Origin: Methylococcales bacterium
GTDB taxonomy: Bacteria > Pseudomonadota > Gammaproteobacteria > Methylococcales > Methylomonadaceae
Direction of reading: 5' to 3'
Assembly (NCBI GenBank): GCA_009692395.1
Contig: SHZG01000010.1
Coordinates: 1-24,729, forward strand
Length of the DNA stretch: 24,729 nucleotides
Shown here one piece after another: positions 15,254-24,407 of the stretch. Under the pieces are notes generated by a model. That model was given only the letters and a program-made list of their open reading frames with translations, was not told where the DNA came from and searched no databases. The position numbers and the translations under genes are program-made. Position 1 is the first letter of the stretch, and every line of letters starts with the position of its first letter.

Positions 15254-16553
15254 ATTTAAAAAACGCCGCAAACAACTCATGCAGCGTATCGGTAAAGGTA
15301 ATATTGCCCTGATAGGCAGTGCCTCAACCCACGCGCGTAACCGTGATGTCAATTACCCCTTTCGCCAAGATAGTGACTTTTATTATCTGACTGGTTTTAA
15401 TGAGCCTGATTCGTTAGCGGTATTTATTCCTAAACGCGAACAAGGCGAATATATTTTATTTTGCCGTGAATTTGATGAGAAAAAAGCCTTGTGGGAAGGG
15501 GCGCACGCAGGTTTGGAAGGCGCGACTACGCATTATGAAGCCGATGATTCTTTTCCTATTGACGACTTAAACGACATTCTGCCTGGGATGTTGGAAAACA
15601 AAACCAAAGTGTTTTATCCAATGGGACGCGATTCAGACTTGGATCATCAATTACTCGATTGGATAAGTCACATTCGGCGGCAATCAAGAACAGGCGTTAC
15701 TGCACCTGGTGAATTAGTGTCTTTAGAGCACGTTCTGCATGAAATGCGCTTGTTTAAAAGTGCAGAAGAATTGAAATTAATGCGCCGCGCCGCAACCGTG
15801 TCAGCCGCCGCGCATATTAAAGCCTTGCAAAAATGTAAAGCGGGCTTGTACGAATATCAAATTGAAGCCGAAATTATTAACCATTTTCTACAAGATGGTT
15901 TGCGTGCTGTTGCTTACCCGTCCATCGTTGCAGGCGGTAAAAATGCCTGTACGCTACATTACACCGAAAACTCCTCTAAATTAAAAAACGGTGATTTATT
16001 GTTGGTGGATGCAGGTGCAGAATGCGACCATTACGCCGCTGATATTACCCGCACTTACCCTGTGTCTGGCGTTTTCAGCGAACCGCAAAAACAATTGTAT
16101 CAATTGGTACTTAATGCCCAATTGGCTGCGATTGAAGAAATTAAACCCAAGCAATCCATGCAGTTAGCGCATGAAGCCTCGGTTAGCGTACTCACTAAAG
16201 GTCTAGTCTCATTAGGGCTACTAAAAGGCAGGGTTGCCACACTGATTAAAAACGAAAAATATAAACAATTTTATATGCACCGTATTGGGCATTGGTTAGG
16301 CATGGATGTTCATGATGTCGGTGATTATAAAATTAATCAAGAATGGCGATTATTAGAAAAGGGCATGGTATTAACTATCGAACCCGGCCTCTACATTCCC
16401 GCTGATTGCAAAACCGTTGATAAACAATGGCGTGGTATCGGTATCCGCATCGAAGATGATTTATTAGTCACCGCTGACGGTTATGAGGTACTCAGCCGTG
16501 ATGTGCCTAAAACCATCGCCGACATTGAACGCTTAATGCAGGCAGCGCGGTAA
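15240..16553 (+). CDS. pepP: Xaa-Pro aminopeptidase (aminopeptidase P II)
   Basis: PepP removes the N-terminal residue from peptides with proline at position 2, using two metal ions. The 437 residues comprise an N-terminal creatinase-like domain (NRDVNYPFRQDSDFYYLTGF) and a pita-bread catalytic domain. The five metal ligands are all present: D257 (VDAGAE), D268 (ADITRTYP), H351 (RIGHWLGMDVHD), E381 (TIEPGLYI) and E405 (GIRIEDD). These lie within a few residues of the E. coli positions. The start overlaps ygfB by 14 bases, and the stop overlaps the ubiH start by one base (TAATG), so translation is coupled. Confidence 0.97.
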   Translation: MKQSEFKKRRKQLMQRIGKGNIALIGSASTHARNRDVNYPFRQDSDFYYLTGFNEPDSLAVFIPKREQGEYILFCREFDEKKALWEGAHAGLEGATTHYEADDSFPIDDLNDILPGMLENKTKVFYPMGRDSDLDHQLLDWISHIRRQSRTGVTAPGELVSLEHVLHEMRLFKSAEELKLMRRAATVSAAAHIKALQKCKAGLYEYQIEAEIINHFLQDGLRAVAYPSIVAGGKNACTLHYTENSSKLKNGDLLLVDAGAECDHYAADITRTYPVSGVFSEPQKQLYQLVLNAQLAAIEEIKPKQSMQLAHEASVSVLTKGLVSLGLLKGRVATLIKNEKYKQFYMHRIGHWLGMDVHDVGDYKINQEWRLLEKGMVLTIEPGLYIPADCKTVDKQWRGIGIRIEDDLLVTADGYEVLSRDVPKTIADIERLMQAAR

Positions 16554-17743
16554 TGCAGCACGAATATGACTTAATCATTGTGGGTGGTGGCTTAGCGGGT
16601 AACTGTCTGGCATTGGCATTAAAAGACACAGGTTTGAATTGCGCTATTATTGAAGCCAACACAGCTGAACAACTAGCGAATTCACCTGCGGGTGATCGTG
16701 CCTTAGCCTTAGCCGCTGGTACAGTCAAACAACTTGAACACTTAAACGTTTGGCAAGGCATTCAGCACGCCGCCACCGCTATCAAAAATATCCATATTTC
16801 TGATAAAGGGCATTTTGGCAAAACCCGTTTAAGTGCTAAAAAAGAACACGTCGCCGCGTTGGGTTATGTCATTGCTGCGCGTGATTTAGAAACCCACACC
16901 GCTAAACTGGTGACTGAAACTAACACTGCGCAGTTTTGCCCTGCGCGAGTGGTGGGCTTAAGTTCTGATACCGATAGCATTAATGTCAACATTCAACAAG
17001 GCGATGAATCGCTAACATTGACCGCGAAACTATTGATTGGTGCCGATGGCGGGCAATCCTCAATCCGCCACCTGCTCAACATTAGCCAACAAATCACCGA
17101 ATACGGGCAAACCGCTTTAGTCACCACCATCACCTCAACACTCGGCCACCAAAACACCGCCTTTGAACGCTTTACCCACTCAGGGCCATTGGCATTATTG
17201 CCGATAGCTCACAAACAATGCTCAGTGGTATGGACACGCACGACAGAAGACGCAAAAGCCCTAATGCAAGCCAACGAAGCCGACTTTCTAGCAGAATTGC
17301 AAAGCTGTTTTGGTTACAAACTAGGAAAACTCAGCCTAAGCGCACCGATACGGTCTTTTCCGTTATCACTAATACGCGCTGAAAAAATGATTGCCAATCG
17401 TGCAGTGATTATTGGTAACGCCGTGCATCAACTTCACCCCGTCGCAGGGCAAGGCTTTAATTTAGGTTTGCGTGATGTCATCGAATTAGCGCGACTGTTG
17501 ACCACCCAGAATCAAGCCGCTAAAGACGTGGGTGCCGCCGATTTTCTGACAGACTACGCCAAAGCCAGACAAAAAGACCACGACTTAGTCATTGGCTTTA
17601 CTAACAACGTCATACGCATTTTTTCTAATGACTGGTTGCCATTAGCTGCTGCTAGAAACTTAGGGCTAACCTTGTTGGATCATATCCCTAAAGCAAAATC
17701 TTTATTAAGTCGTTATGCAATGGGTCTTGAGCAAACAGACTGA
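16553..17743 (+). CDS. ubiH: Ubiquinone biosynthesis FAD-dependent hydroxylase UbiH
   Basis: UbiH-type flavoprotein monooxygenases hydroxylate the ring of octaprenyl precursors in ubiquinone synthesis. The 396 residues have the FAD-binding GGGLAGNCLALAL loop at the N-terminus (about residues 10-22), the GADGGQSSIR segment in the middle (about 164-173), and the second FAD motif with GNAVHQLHPVAGQGFNLGLRD (about 288-308). UbiH, UbiI and UbiF are close relatives. The place after pepP and overall sequence favour UbiH. No second hydroxylase gene follows here, unlike the ubiH-ubiI pair in E. coli. The ATG overlaps the pepP stop. Confidence 0.92.
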   Translation: MQHEYDLIIVGGGLAGNCLALALKDTGLNCAIIEANTAEQLANSPAGDRALALAAGTVKQLEHLNVWQGIQHAATAIKNIHISDKGHFGKTRLSAKKEHVAALGYVIAARDLETHTAKLVTETNTAQFCPARVVGLSSDTDSINVNIQQGDESLTLTAKLLIGADGGQSSIRHLLNISQQITEYGQTALVTTITSTLGHQNTAFERFTHSGPLALLPIAHKQCSVVWTRTTEDAKALMQANEADFLAELQSCFGYKLGKLSLSAPIRSFPLSLIRAEKMIANRAVIIGNAVHQLHPVAGQGFNLGLRDVIELARLLTTQNQAAKDVGAADFLTDYAKARQKDHDLVIGFTNNVIRIFSNDWLPLAAARNLGLTLLDHIPKAKSLLSRYAMGLEQTD

Positions 17744-17756
17744 CATCATCTATCAT

Positions 17757-18506
17757 TTACTTAATGTCCGCTTTACGCCCTTGCCATTTGCGTCTACGCA
17801 TGATTAATGTCACCACTGGGCCTGAAATGGCATAGCCCAAAAATAATAAAAATAACATCGTTTGTGGTTGTGCCATGACAAATGCAATGCCCAGCATTAC
17901 TGCGATAGCGACAAAAAACGGCACTTTGCCTTTGAAGTCTATTTCTTTGAAACTGGAATAACGGAAGTTACTGACCATTAACAAGCCTGTGCTGATAATG
18001 AGTAACAAGGCGGCATATTTGAATACGTTCATATCGTAGCCATATTCGATACATATCCAGATAAAGCCTGCTGGAATAGCGGCGGCGGCTGGACTGGGTA
18101 AGCCTTGAAAATAACGTTTATCAGCTACTTCTAGTTGGGTGTTAAACCGCGCTAAACGTAACGCGCCACCTGCGGTATGAACAAACGCCGCAAACAAGCC
18201 TAATTTTCCGAGCGTGGAAAAGGCGAATAAATACATCACTAAAGCAGGCGCGACACCAAAGGATACCATGTCCGATAAGCTGTCGTATTGCGCTCCGAAT
18301 TCACTTTGAGTGTTAGTCAGGCGAGCCACGCGACCATCTAAACCATCGAGTATCATGGCAACAAAAATCGAGATAACAGCGGTTTCATAACGCCCACCGA
18401 TAGCGGAAGTCATTGCATAGAATCCAGCAAATAACGCACCTGTAGTAAATAAATTGGGCAGTAAATAAATACCACGCTGGCGAATACTTTGTTTTTCAAT
18501 AGTCAT
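17757..18506 (-). CDS. pssA: CDP-diacylglycerol-serine O-phosphatidyltransferase
   Basis: PssA joins CDP-diacylglycerol and serine to give phosphatidylserine, the precursor of phosphatidylethanolamine, in the inner membrane. The CDP-alcohol phosphotransferase signature is complete: DGLDGRVARLTNTQSEFGAQ followed by YDSLSD (residues about 54-79). The 249 residues have several hydrophobic segments and a basic C-terminus (RRRKWQGRKADIK). It is the type II, integral-membrane form and not the peripheral E. coli type. AAGGA lies about 11 bases before the ATG. It is convergent with ubiH, with only 13 bases between the stops. Confidence 0.94.
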   Translation of the reverse strand: MTIEKQSIRQRGIYLLPNLFTTGALFAGFYAMTSAIGGRYETAVISIFVAMILDGLDGRVARLTNTQSEFGAQYDSLSDMVSFGVAPALVMYLFAFSTLGKLGLFAAFVHTAGGALRLARFNTQLEVADKRYFQGLPSPAAAAIPAGFIWICIEYGYDMNVFKYAALLLIISTGLLMVSNFRYSSFKEIDFKGKVPFFVAIAVMLGIAFVMAQPQTMLFLLFLGYAISGPVVTLIMRRRKWQGRKADIK

Positions 18507-18552
18507 ACTTTGTCAGTCCTTATTTATAATAAAAAACAGATTACTACTCTAT

Positions 18553-18581
18553 GACTGCCAGTCCTTAAAGGACTGGCAGTC
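18553..18581. repeat. 29-bp palindrome upstream of pssA
   Basis: GACTGCCAGTCC (18553-18564) and GGACTGGCAGTC (18570-18581) form a perfect 12-bp stem with a 5-base loop. It lies about 46 bases upstream of the pssA start. It has no T-run on either side, so it could be a dispersed repeat or a protein-binding site. The surrounding stretch (18507-18690) holds nothing else but the next palindrome. Confidence 0.7.
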
Positions 18582-18645
18582 GTCACAAAAACCATTGGAT
18601 TATACAATGAGCAGATAAACTCACCTACTTAATCGCCGTGCTTCA

Positions 18646-18678
18646 AGACCTGCGAGGTTTTTAAAACCTCGCAGGTCT
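18646..18678. repeat. 33-bp palindrome of the ACCTGCGAGGTTTT type, copy 2
   Basis: AGACCTGCGAGGTTTTT pairs perfectly with AAAACCTCGCAGGTCT. The core is identical to the palindrome at 10143-10175, 8.5 kb away. It lies 12 bases past the rarA stop and may terminate the lolA-rarA transcript. Confidence 0.8.
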
Positions 18679-18690
18679 CTGCGGCTAACG

Positions 18691-19971
18691 TCATCCCAAG
18701 GTTTTTAGGTGCTTTAATTTTTCTTTGATTTTAATTTCTAAACCGCGCTCTACGGGTTGGTAATACTGCGTGCCAATCAATTCATCTGGAAAATAATGTT
18801 GACCTGCTGCGTAGGCTTCTGGTTCATCATGCGAATAGCGGTAGGCTTTACCATAATCGAGTGATTTCATCAGTGCGGTAGGCGCGTTGCGTAAATGGAC
18901 AGGTACGGCGAGACTACCTGTTTGTTTAACGTGGCTCATAGCCGCATTATAAGCCGTATAAACCGCATTGCTTTTAGGTGCGCAAGCTAAATAAACCAAC
19001 GCTTGTGCTAAGGCTAATTCACCTTCTGGACTACCTAAACGTTCTTGCGTTTGCCACGCATTAATAGCGAGTTGTAAGGCTCTAGGATCTGCATTGCCGA
19101 TGTCTTCCGAAGCCATTCTAACAATGCGGCGGGCGAGATACGATAAGTCGCAGCCGCCATCTATCATGCGACACAACCAATATAAAGATGCGTCAGGCGA
19201 ACTACCACGCACCGATTTATGCAGGGCAGAAATTTGGTTATAAAATTCTTCACCGTGATTATCAAACCGCCTGACACCACCTGATAACACTTCGCGGCTA
19301 ATCGTTTCATCAATCACTGAGCTGTTATGCGCGGCGGCGAGTTCTACCGCAAGGTCTAATAAATTCAGTAACTTTCTGGCATCACCATCCGCAGTTTCGG
19401 CAAAGTGTTGTTTAATATCATCGGCTATGTCGATGGCTAAACTGCCTAAGCCGTTTACTTGGTCGCTTAAGGCGTTATTCAACACGCGCAATAAATCATC
19501 GGTGCTTAATGCCGTTAATACATAGACTCTAGCGCGTGATAATAAGGCGTTATTCAGTGCAAATGATGGATTTTCAGTGGTTGCGCCAACAAAATACACC
19601 GTGCCGTCTTCAACGTGTGGCAAAAAAGCATCTTGTTGGGCTTTGTTAAAACGATGGACTTCATCAACGAATAATACCGTCGCCTTGCCGTGCGTTTGTT
19701 GCATTTTTTTTGCGTCATCCACCGCAGCGCGAATATCTTTAACACCTGATAATACCGCCGATAGCGACAAAAATTGTGCGTCGGCGTGTTGCGCAATCAG
19801 CCGCGCTAGGGTGGTTTTTCCTGTGCCAGTGGGCCCCCAGAAAATCATGGAATGCAGCCGCCCTGAGCTAATGGCTTCATAAAGCGGTTTGCCACGTTTT
19901 AGAATGTGCGCCTGCCCAATATAATCATCTAGCACTTGCGGGCGCATTCTATCCGCTAAGGGTTTTAGCAT
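18691..19971 (-). CDS. rarA: Replication-associated recombination protein RarA (MgsA)
   Basis: RarA is a clamp-loader-like AAA+ ATPase that acts at stalled or broken replication forks. The 426 residues begin MLKPLADRMRPQVLDDYIGQ. Walker A is GPTGTGKT at residues 46-53 and Walker B is TVLFVDEVHRFNKAQQDAFL. Sensor segments GATTENPSFALN and LLSRARVY, the arginine-containing LLSR motif, and the C-terminal oligomerisation region (HKSVRGSSPDASLYWLCRM, ASEDIGNADPRAL) all match. It follows lolA by 8 bases, as in E. coli, but serS is not next. It is complete. Confidence 0.97.
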   Translation of the reverse strand: MLKPLADRMRPQVLDDYIGQAHILKRGKPLYEAISSGRLHSMIFWGPTGTGKTTLARLIAQHADAQFLSLSAVLSGVKDIRAAVDDAKKMQQTHGKATVLFVDEVHRFNKAQQDAFLPHVEDGTVYFVGATTENPSFALNNALLSRARVYVLTALSTDDLLRVLNNALSDQVNGLGSLAIDIADDIKQHFAETADGDARKLLNLLDLAVELAAAHNSSVIDETISREVLSGGVRRFDNHGEEFYNQISALHKSVRGSSPDASLYWLCRMIDGGCDLSYLARRIVRMASEDIGNADPRALQLAINAWQTQERLGSPEGELALAQALVYLACAPKSNAVYTAYNAAMSHVKQTGSLAVPVHLRNAPTALMKSLDYGKAYRYSHDEPEAYAAGQHYFPDELIGTQYYQPVERGLEIKIKEKLKHLKTLG

Positions 19972-19979
19972 GAATTTAA

Positions 19980-20612
19980 TTACTTTTCTTCGGAAAATAC
20001 ATCGACACCTTTAGGGGGTGTGAAGTCAAACAAGGTAGGTTTTAACGGTGGATTAAGTAAAATATTGGAAAAATAAATACGCGTTAATTGCCCAAAGTTG
20101 TCCATTAATTCCATACCTGCCAACCTGCCTTTTTCCAAACCGATAGTGACATATTTAAAGCTGCCTTCTTGTTTTTTCGGCAGTAATTTAATCCACTGCA
20201 AATCACCATCAACACCTTGTTCTTCCATGTTAAAGTTATCTTCTAATGACACTTGACCACTTAATAATAAGGCGGGGGTTGAACCGACTGAGCTATCTAA
20301 TTTTTTAATCGTTACCTGTTCCAAGTCAACGTCATAAAACCAGACTTTGCCATTAGTGGAAATGATTTCTTGTTGAAACGGTTTGGCATAGTTCCAACGA
20401 AATTTCCCCGGCCGTTGTAGATAAAATACGCCATAACTGGTTTGTACAGGATTGCCTGCCTCATTAATTAAGACTTGTTTAAAATCCGCAGAAAAAGCTT
20501 TGGAGGCAGCCAAAAAATTCTTCAATTGAGTAACAGGCGGCTCTGCGGCATAAGCCGTGTGGCTTAATGATAATAAGGCGAAGAAGATAAGGTTTAAAAA
20601 TTTGTTGTTCAT
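19980..20612 (-). CDS. lolA: Outer-membrane lipoprotein carrier protein LolA
   Basis: LolA takes lipoproteins from the LolCDE transporter in the inner membrane and carries them across the periplasm to the outer membrane. The 210 residues start with a signal peptide (MNNKFLNLIFFALLSLSHTA, cleavage likely after AYA at residue 22). The mature protein shows the LolA pattern: LKNFLAASKAFSADFKQVL, GVFYLQRPGKFRWNYAKPF, STNGKVWFYDVDLEQVTIK, and a C-terminal FTPPKGVDVF. It is the first gene of a lolA-rarA unit. The usual upstream neighbour ftsK is missing here, and a MITE-like element and mrcB lie there instead. Confidence 0.96.
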   Translation of the reverse strand: MNNKFLNLIFFALLSLSHTAYAAEPPVTQLKNFLAASKAFSADFKQVLINEAGNPVQTSYGVFYLQRPGKFRWNYAKPFQQEIISTNGKVWFYDVDLEQVTIKKLDSSVGSTPALLLSGQVSLEDNFNMEEQGVDGDLQWIKLLPKKQEGSFKYVTIGLEKGRLAGMELMDNFGQLTRIYFSNILLNPPLKPTLFDFTPPKGVDVFSEEK

Positions 20613-20652
20613 AAAATACTCTGTTTAAGTTCGTGGCAATGAAGTTAGTCAC

Positions 20653-20905
20653 TGATGTTACGCATGAAAAAGAAATAGTCCACGAAAAGCACGAAAGACA
20701 CAAAAAAAATCAAAATCTGTCATTAGGAGTCCAAGTCATGCCCCTGGGACTCCGAACGATGGACAATTTAGACAGACAGGTAAGCCATTTCAAAAACACA
20801 GATTTGACTCTCTATCAACGTTTACATCATTATTTTTAATCTTTTTCGTGCTTTTCGTGCTTTTCGTGTCTTGCGTGGACAAAAATTTTCTTGTGCGTAA
20901 CATCA
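20653..20905. mobile_element. 253-bp MITE-like element with 8-bp target duplication
   Basis: The left end begins TGATGTTACGCATGAAAAAG. The right end, read on the minus strand, begins TGATGTTACGCACAAG. Both reach TCCACG 26 bases in, and GCACGAAA-rich stretches follow (Left 20653-20700, right 20845-20905). The direct repeat GTTAGTCA occurs at 20644-20651 and 20906-20913, immediately outside (one extra base on the left). An internal hairpin GGAGTCC..GGACTCC lies at about 20727-20754. No transposase is encoded, and the 68-codon frame inside has no family pattern. The right-hand target copy directly abuts the mrcB stop codon. Confidence 0.75.
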
Positions 20906-20913
20906 GTTAGTCA

Positions 20914-23280
20914 TTAATTAGGGGCATCATCATCCGAGGGTGAGGATGGAATAATGACTTCATCTTCGGGTTCTTCGTAGATGGCAGTCTCTTCTTTTGC
21001 TTCGTCAGTATGGGTATTACAAGCCCCTCTATTACTGGGTTCTGAGCCTTCAACATAAGGGTATTGTTTACCACCCCCACCGCATGAATAGCCGTTTGCC
21101 ATTTTGATATTGTCAGGTGGCAGTAATACCACAGGTTGCGTTGAAATTTGTTTCATTAACGAAATCCATACTTGTAAAGCACCCTTGCCACCTGTTAAAC
21201 CAATGGGTTTATTATCATCGCGACCTAGCCATACCACGGATAAATAATCCCCTGTGTAACCTGCAAACCAACTGTCTTTTGCGTCATTGGTCGTGCCTGT
21301 TTTTCCCACTAAGCCGTAATCTTTTGGAAAAGTTTTATAGGCAGAATGCCCAGTCCCTTCAAGCATAACTTCCTGCATGATGGTATTGGTAATAAATGTA
21401 GCGGCAGGCTCTACCACTTGTTTAACGATAAATGGATAGCTTTGCAAGCGTTTTCCGTCAGAGGAAATAACGGCTCTTATCGCTTTAATCGGTGTTAAAA
21501 AGCCGTCACCCCCTAAGGTTTGATAGACTTGCGTCACGTCCATAGGGGTTAATGAAACTGCGCCTAGTAGGAGAGATGGAAACAGTGCCACTTCTCGCGT
21601 GACTCCCATGTTTTGTAACGTTTTGGCGGTTCTGGCAATACCAATATCCATACCAATGCGCACCGCTGCCAAATTATAAGATTTTGCCAAGGCTTTGTGC
21701 ATCGGCACAGTGCCGTGTTCTTTATGATCGTAGTTCTTAGGGTGCCAATCTTTGCCACCATCTTTACTTTCAACCGTAATCGCTCTATCACTGATAGGTG
21801 TGGTAATCGTGTATTTTTCTGGATATTCCAAGGCGGTCAAATAAACGACAGGCTTAATTAACGAGCCTATTGGGCGCACCGCATCCAGTGCGCGATTAAA
21901 GCCAGCGGGTAAATTTTGCCGACCACTGGATAACGCCGCAATTTCACCGCTATCTCGGTGAGTCACCACGACTGCTGATTCCAGATGTTTGGCAGACGTG
22001 GTTCTTTCCAATTGCTTTAATTTTTGAGCAATGGTGTTTTCCAGTGTTTCCTGAATTTGGGTATCCAGCGTGGTAAAAATTTTAAGCCCTTCAGTGGTTA
22101 TATCATCTTCGCGATATTCTTGATTTAACTGCCGTCTGACTAAATCAAGAAACCCAGGGTAAATATTGGTAGAGCGATGTGCATTAGGAATAACGCCTAA
22201 GGGTTTTGCACTGGCTGCCAATTCTTGTGGTTGGGTGATGTAACCTTCGTGCGCCATCTCCTCTAACACTAAATTGCGGCGTTGCAAGGCGCGGTCTGGG
22301 TAATGTCTTGGGTCATAAGTAGACGGGCCACGAACCACGGCGACTAATAATGCCAGTTGATCCAATGAACAGTCTTTTAACGCTGTGCCAAAATAAAATT
22401 CGCTGGCTAAACCAAAGCCATGTACCGCGCTACCGCCATCTTGACCTAGATAAATTTCATTGAGATAGGCTTCAAGAATTTCTTTTTTACTGTAGCGATA
22501 TTCCAAAACTAGAGCCATAAGGGCTTCTTTTACTTTGCGTGCTAAACTGCGTTCAGAGCTTAAATAAAAGTTTTTGATAAGTTGTTGGGTAATGGTACTT
22601 GCACCTTGCACCAAGCCGCCTGCTTGATAATTTGCCAATAACGCTCTCAAAATACCGCGTGGTGACACACCAAAATGATTATAAAAATCACGATCTTCTG
22701 AGGCAAGCAAACCGTTAATGAGCTCTATAGGGGCTTCGTCCAGTTGAATCAGTATGCGGTCTTCTTTAATTTTTGGATAAAAACTGCCAATCTGCACGGG
22801 ATCCATGCGAACAATAGGAATGTCTTTATTTTCATTAACATCGGTAATCGCAGTAATCCCTGCTGCACCAAAGGCAACACGCAACAGCAAACTAGGTTGT
22901 TGTTGATCTGGAAAAGTAAACGGTCTGGTTTTTACATTAAAACCTAAGCTATCTGTAGAATAACTGCCATCAGAAGACAGCCGTGTATCCTTGCGGTAAT
23001 GTAGCATTCCCAATAGTTCTTCAAACTTGACCGCAGTGAGATTATGCCCTGCATACAGTTCCATTGGCGTGGCATAGACTCTGGCAGGAATAGCCCACCG
23101 CTTGCCTTCAAATTGTTCACGCAAGTTATAATCCAAATACTTTAAATAGCTGAATAAAATAACGGCGCATCCAATAAATAACAGTAGAAAAATATTCCTA
23201 AACCAATGCGATGATTGTTTTTTGATTGTTTTTTTAGCTGTATTGTATCGGGAACTGAGCTTTCTTCTTTTGTCTGCCAT
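20914..23280 (-). CDS. mrcB: Penicillin-binding protein 1B
   Basis: PBP1B is a bifunctional inner-membrane enzyme that polymerises glycan strands and cross-links them. The 788 residues have a basic cytoplasmic N-terminus, one membrane helix (about 28-46), a UB2H-type region (about 60-150), and the GT51 glycosyltransferase domain with ASEDRDFYNHFGVSPRG (catalytic E195) and QGASTITQQLIKN. The transpeptidase domain has the three motifs S473-L-I-K, SYN (KSYNLAAV) and KTG (GLVGKTGTTND). A Glu/Asp/Ser-rich acidic tail ends it. A Cys pair and GGGG lie near the C-terminus. The stop codon touches the target duplication of the MITE-like element. Confidence 0.96.
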   Translation of the reverse strand: MADKRRKLSSRYNTAKKTIKKQSSHWFRNIFLLLFIGCAVILFSYLKYLDYNLREQFEGKRWAIPARVYATPMELYAGHNLTAVKFEELLGMLHYRKDTRLSSDGSYSTDSLGFNVKTRPFTFPDQQQPSLLLRVAFGAAGITAITDVNENKDIPIVRMDPVQIGSFYPKIKEDRILIQLDEAPIELINGLLASEDRDFYNHFGVSPRGILRALLANYQAGGLVQGASTITQQLIKNFYLSSERSLARKVKEALMALVLEYRYSKKEILEAYLNEIYLGQDGGSAVHGFGLASEFYFGTALKDCSLDQLALLVAVVRGPSTYDPRHYPDRALQRRNLVLEEMAHEGYITQPQELAASAKPLGVIPNAHRSTNIYPGFLDLVRRQLNQEYREDDITTEGLKIFTTLDTQIQETLENTIAQKLKQLERTTSAKHLESAVVVTHRDSGEIAALSSGRQNLPAGFNRALDAVRPIGSLIKPVVYLTALEYPEKYTITTPISDRAITVESKDGGKDWHPKNYDHKEHGTVPMHKALAKSYNLAAVRIGMDIGIARTAKTLQNMGVTREVALFPSLLLGAVSLTPMDVTQVYQTLGGDGFLTPIKAIRAVISSDGKRLQSYPFIVKQVVEPAATFITNTIMQEVMLEGTGHSAYKTFPKDYGLVGKTGTTNDAKDSWFAGYTGDYLSVVWLGRDDNKPIGLTGGKGALQVWISLMKQISTQPVVLLPPDNIKMANGYSCGGGGKQYPYVEGSEPSNRGACNTHTDEAKEETAIYEEPEDEVIIPSSPSDDDAPN

Positions 23281-23325
23281 AGCCTCACACTACTGATTGT
23301 TTTCAAACATTATCCATATTTAGTC

Positions 23326-23331
23326 ATTATA
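23326..23331 (-). promoter_or_regulatory. Putative -10 box of mrcB promoter
   Basis: On the minus strand a TATAAT lies 46 bases before the mrcB ATG, preceded directly by TG (CTGTATAAT). No good -35 box is seen at 17 bases. The stretch 23281-23519 otherwise holds no gene that I can support. Confidence 0.4.
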
Positions 23332-23519
23332 CAGTTCTAAACTAGGATTACGGGCTACGCAAATTCAAATTTGTCTGTTTAGCATAACTATTATTAGCGC
23401 GTTTAAGTGGTTTTTTGAGCCTGCTAATTTTCAACTATTTTAAGTATCGTAAGTAGTTAGCGTGAATTTAGACTGAATAAATCGCAGATATTTTAATACA
23501 AAAATATGACAGGCATAAA

Positions 23520-23551
23520 AAAAGCCCCATTAAAAAATGGGGCTTTTAGAA
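23520..23551 (-). terminator. Intrinsic terminator of the tRNA-Phe operon
   Basis: Read on the minus strand, AAAAGCCCCATT and AATGGGGCTTTT form a perfect 12-bp stem with a 4-base loop (TTTT), followed by a run of T (TTTTTTT overlapping the stem end). It lies about 8 bases beyond the CCA end of the last tRNA. Confidence 0.9.
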
Positions 23552-23555
23552 TTCG

Positions 23556-23631
<76 letters not shown>

Positions 23632-23658
23632 AAATAATACATTTTCTGATTTTTGTAG

Positions 23659-23734
<76 letters not shown>

Positions 23735-23754
23735 GGAAGCTACAAAAGACGGAC

Positions 23755-23783
23755 ATTAGACTAGATTATCCACTGCTAGTCAA
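23755..23783 (-). promoter_or_regulatory. Promoter of the tRNA-Phe pair
   Basis: On the minus strand TTGACT (23783-23778) and TCTAAT (23760-23755) are separated by exactly 17 bp. The first tRNA starts about 20 bases downstream. This fits a sigma-70 promoter for the two tRNAs. Confidence 0.6.
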
Positions 23784-23800
23784 TAGCCAATAGTAATTTA

Positions 23801-24407
23801 TTACGGTGGGTTGCTACTAGCAGGGGGTGTTGCAGGTCTAAATAGATTAATAATAAAACCAAAAACCTTTTTTATACCCACCCATATTTTGGGTAATAAG
23901 ACAATCATCAACACAATAAAAATAGCCAACGCAACCAAAAAACCGATAGGATGATTAATACACGCCCATACGCCTGTAATCACCGCGACATCCTCAGTGA
24001 TTGAGGCAAACCAATTAGTAAATGGCTAATTAACACCCGCGTTCCCGCTTTAGTGATATTAGTGCCTGCCGCTAGACTTCCGCCAAGAATCACCGCCGCT
24101 AATTCAACCGAAGGGTCTAGTGTACCGACTGCCCCCGCCGCCAACATTGCCCCCGCAGGAATACGAATAAAGGTATGAATCGTGTCCTACCCCGTATCAA
24201 CTCCTGGTACTTTATCGGCAAAAAATTCCACACAATACATCAAACCTGCCGCCATTATGACCAGCTGACTCGCGACAATTTGTAAATCTGGCGGCAATAC
24301 AATATTGCCCGTATTAGCAAGAATTCCCAGCGTCAATAAAGTGGCATAAAGATTAATACCACTCGCCCACGCTAAGCCCATTGTTAAGGCTAAGGTGGTT
24401 GATATTT
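23801..24407 (-). pseudogene. DUF4126 family membrane protein, broken
   Basis: The minus strand reads ISTTLALTMGLAWASGINLY, ILANTGNIVLPPDLQIVASQ, AAGLMYCVEFFADKVPGVDT and G, then a TAG at 24187-24189 where the family has Trp. The frame goes on as DTIHTFIRIPAGAMLAAGAV and ELAAVILGGSLAAGTNITKA, then GTRVLI. At about 24030 some 13 bases are lost (VLI then PFTNW), shifting the frame to FASITEDVAVITGVWACINH. It ends in hydrophobic LVALAIFIVLMIVLLPKIW and a stop at 23801. The first one or two codons are replaced by the end of an IS1-type element at 24408. DUF4126 proteins are multi-spanning membrane proteins of unknown function. Three separate lesions make this copy dead. Confidence 0.85.

Noticed and set aside
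20633..20839. 68-codon open frame on the + strand between lolA and mrcB
   Set aside because: It lies almost wholly within the MITE-like element and is made of its repeat sequence. It is not a gene.
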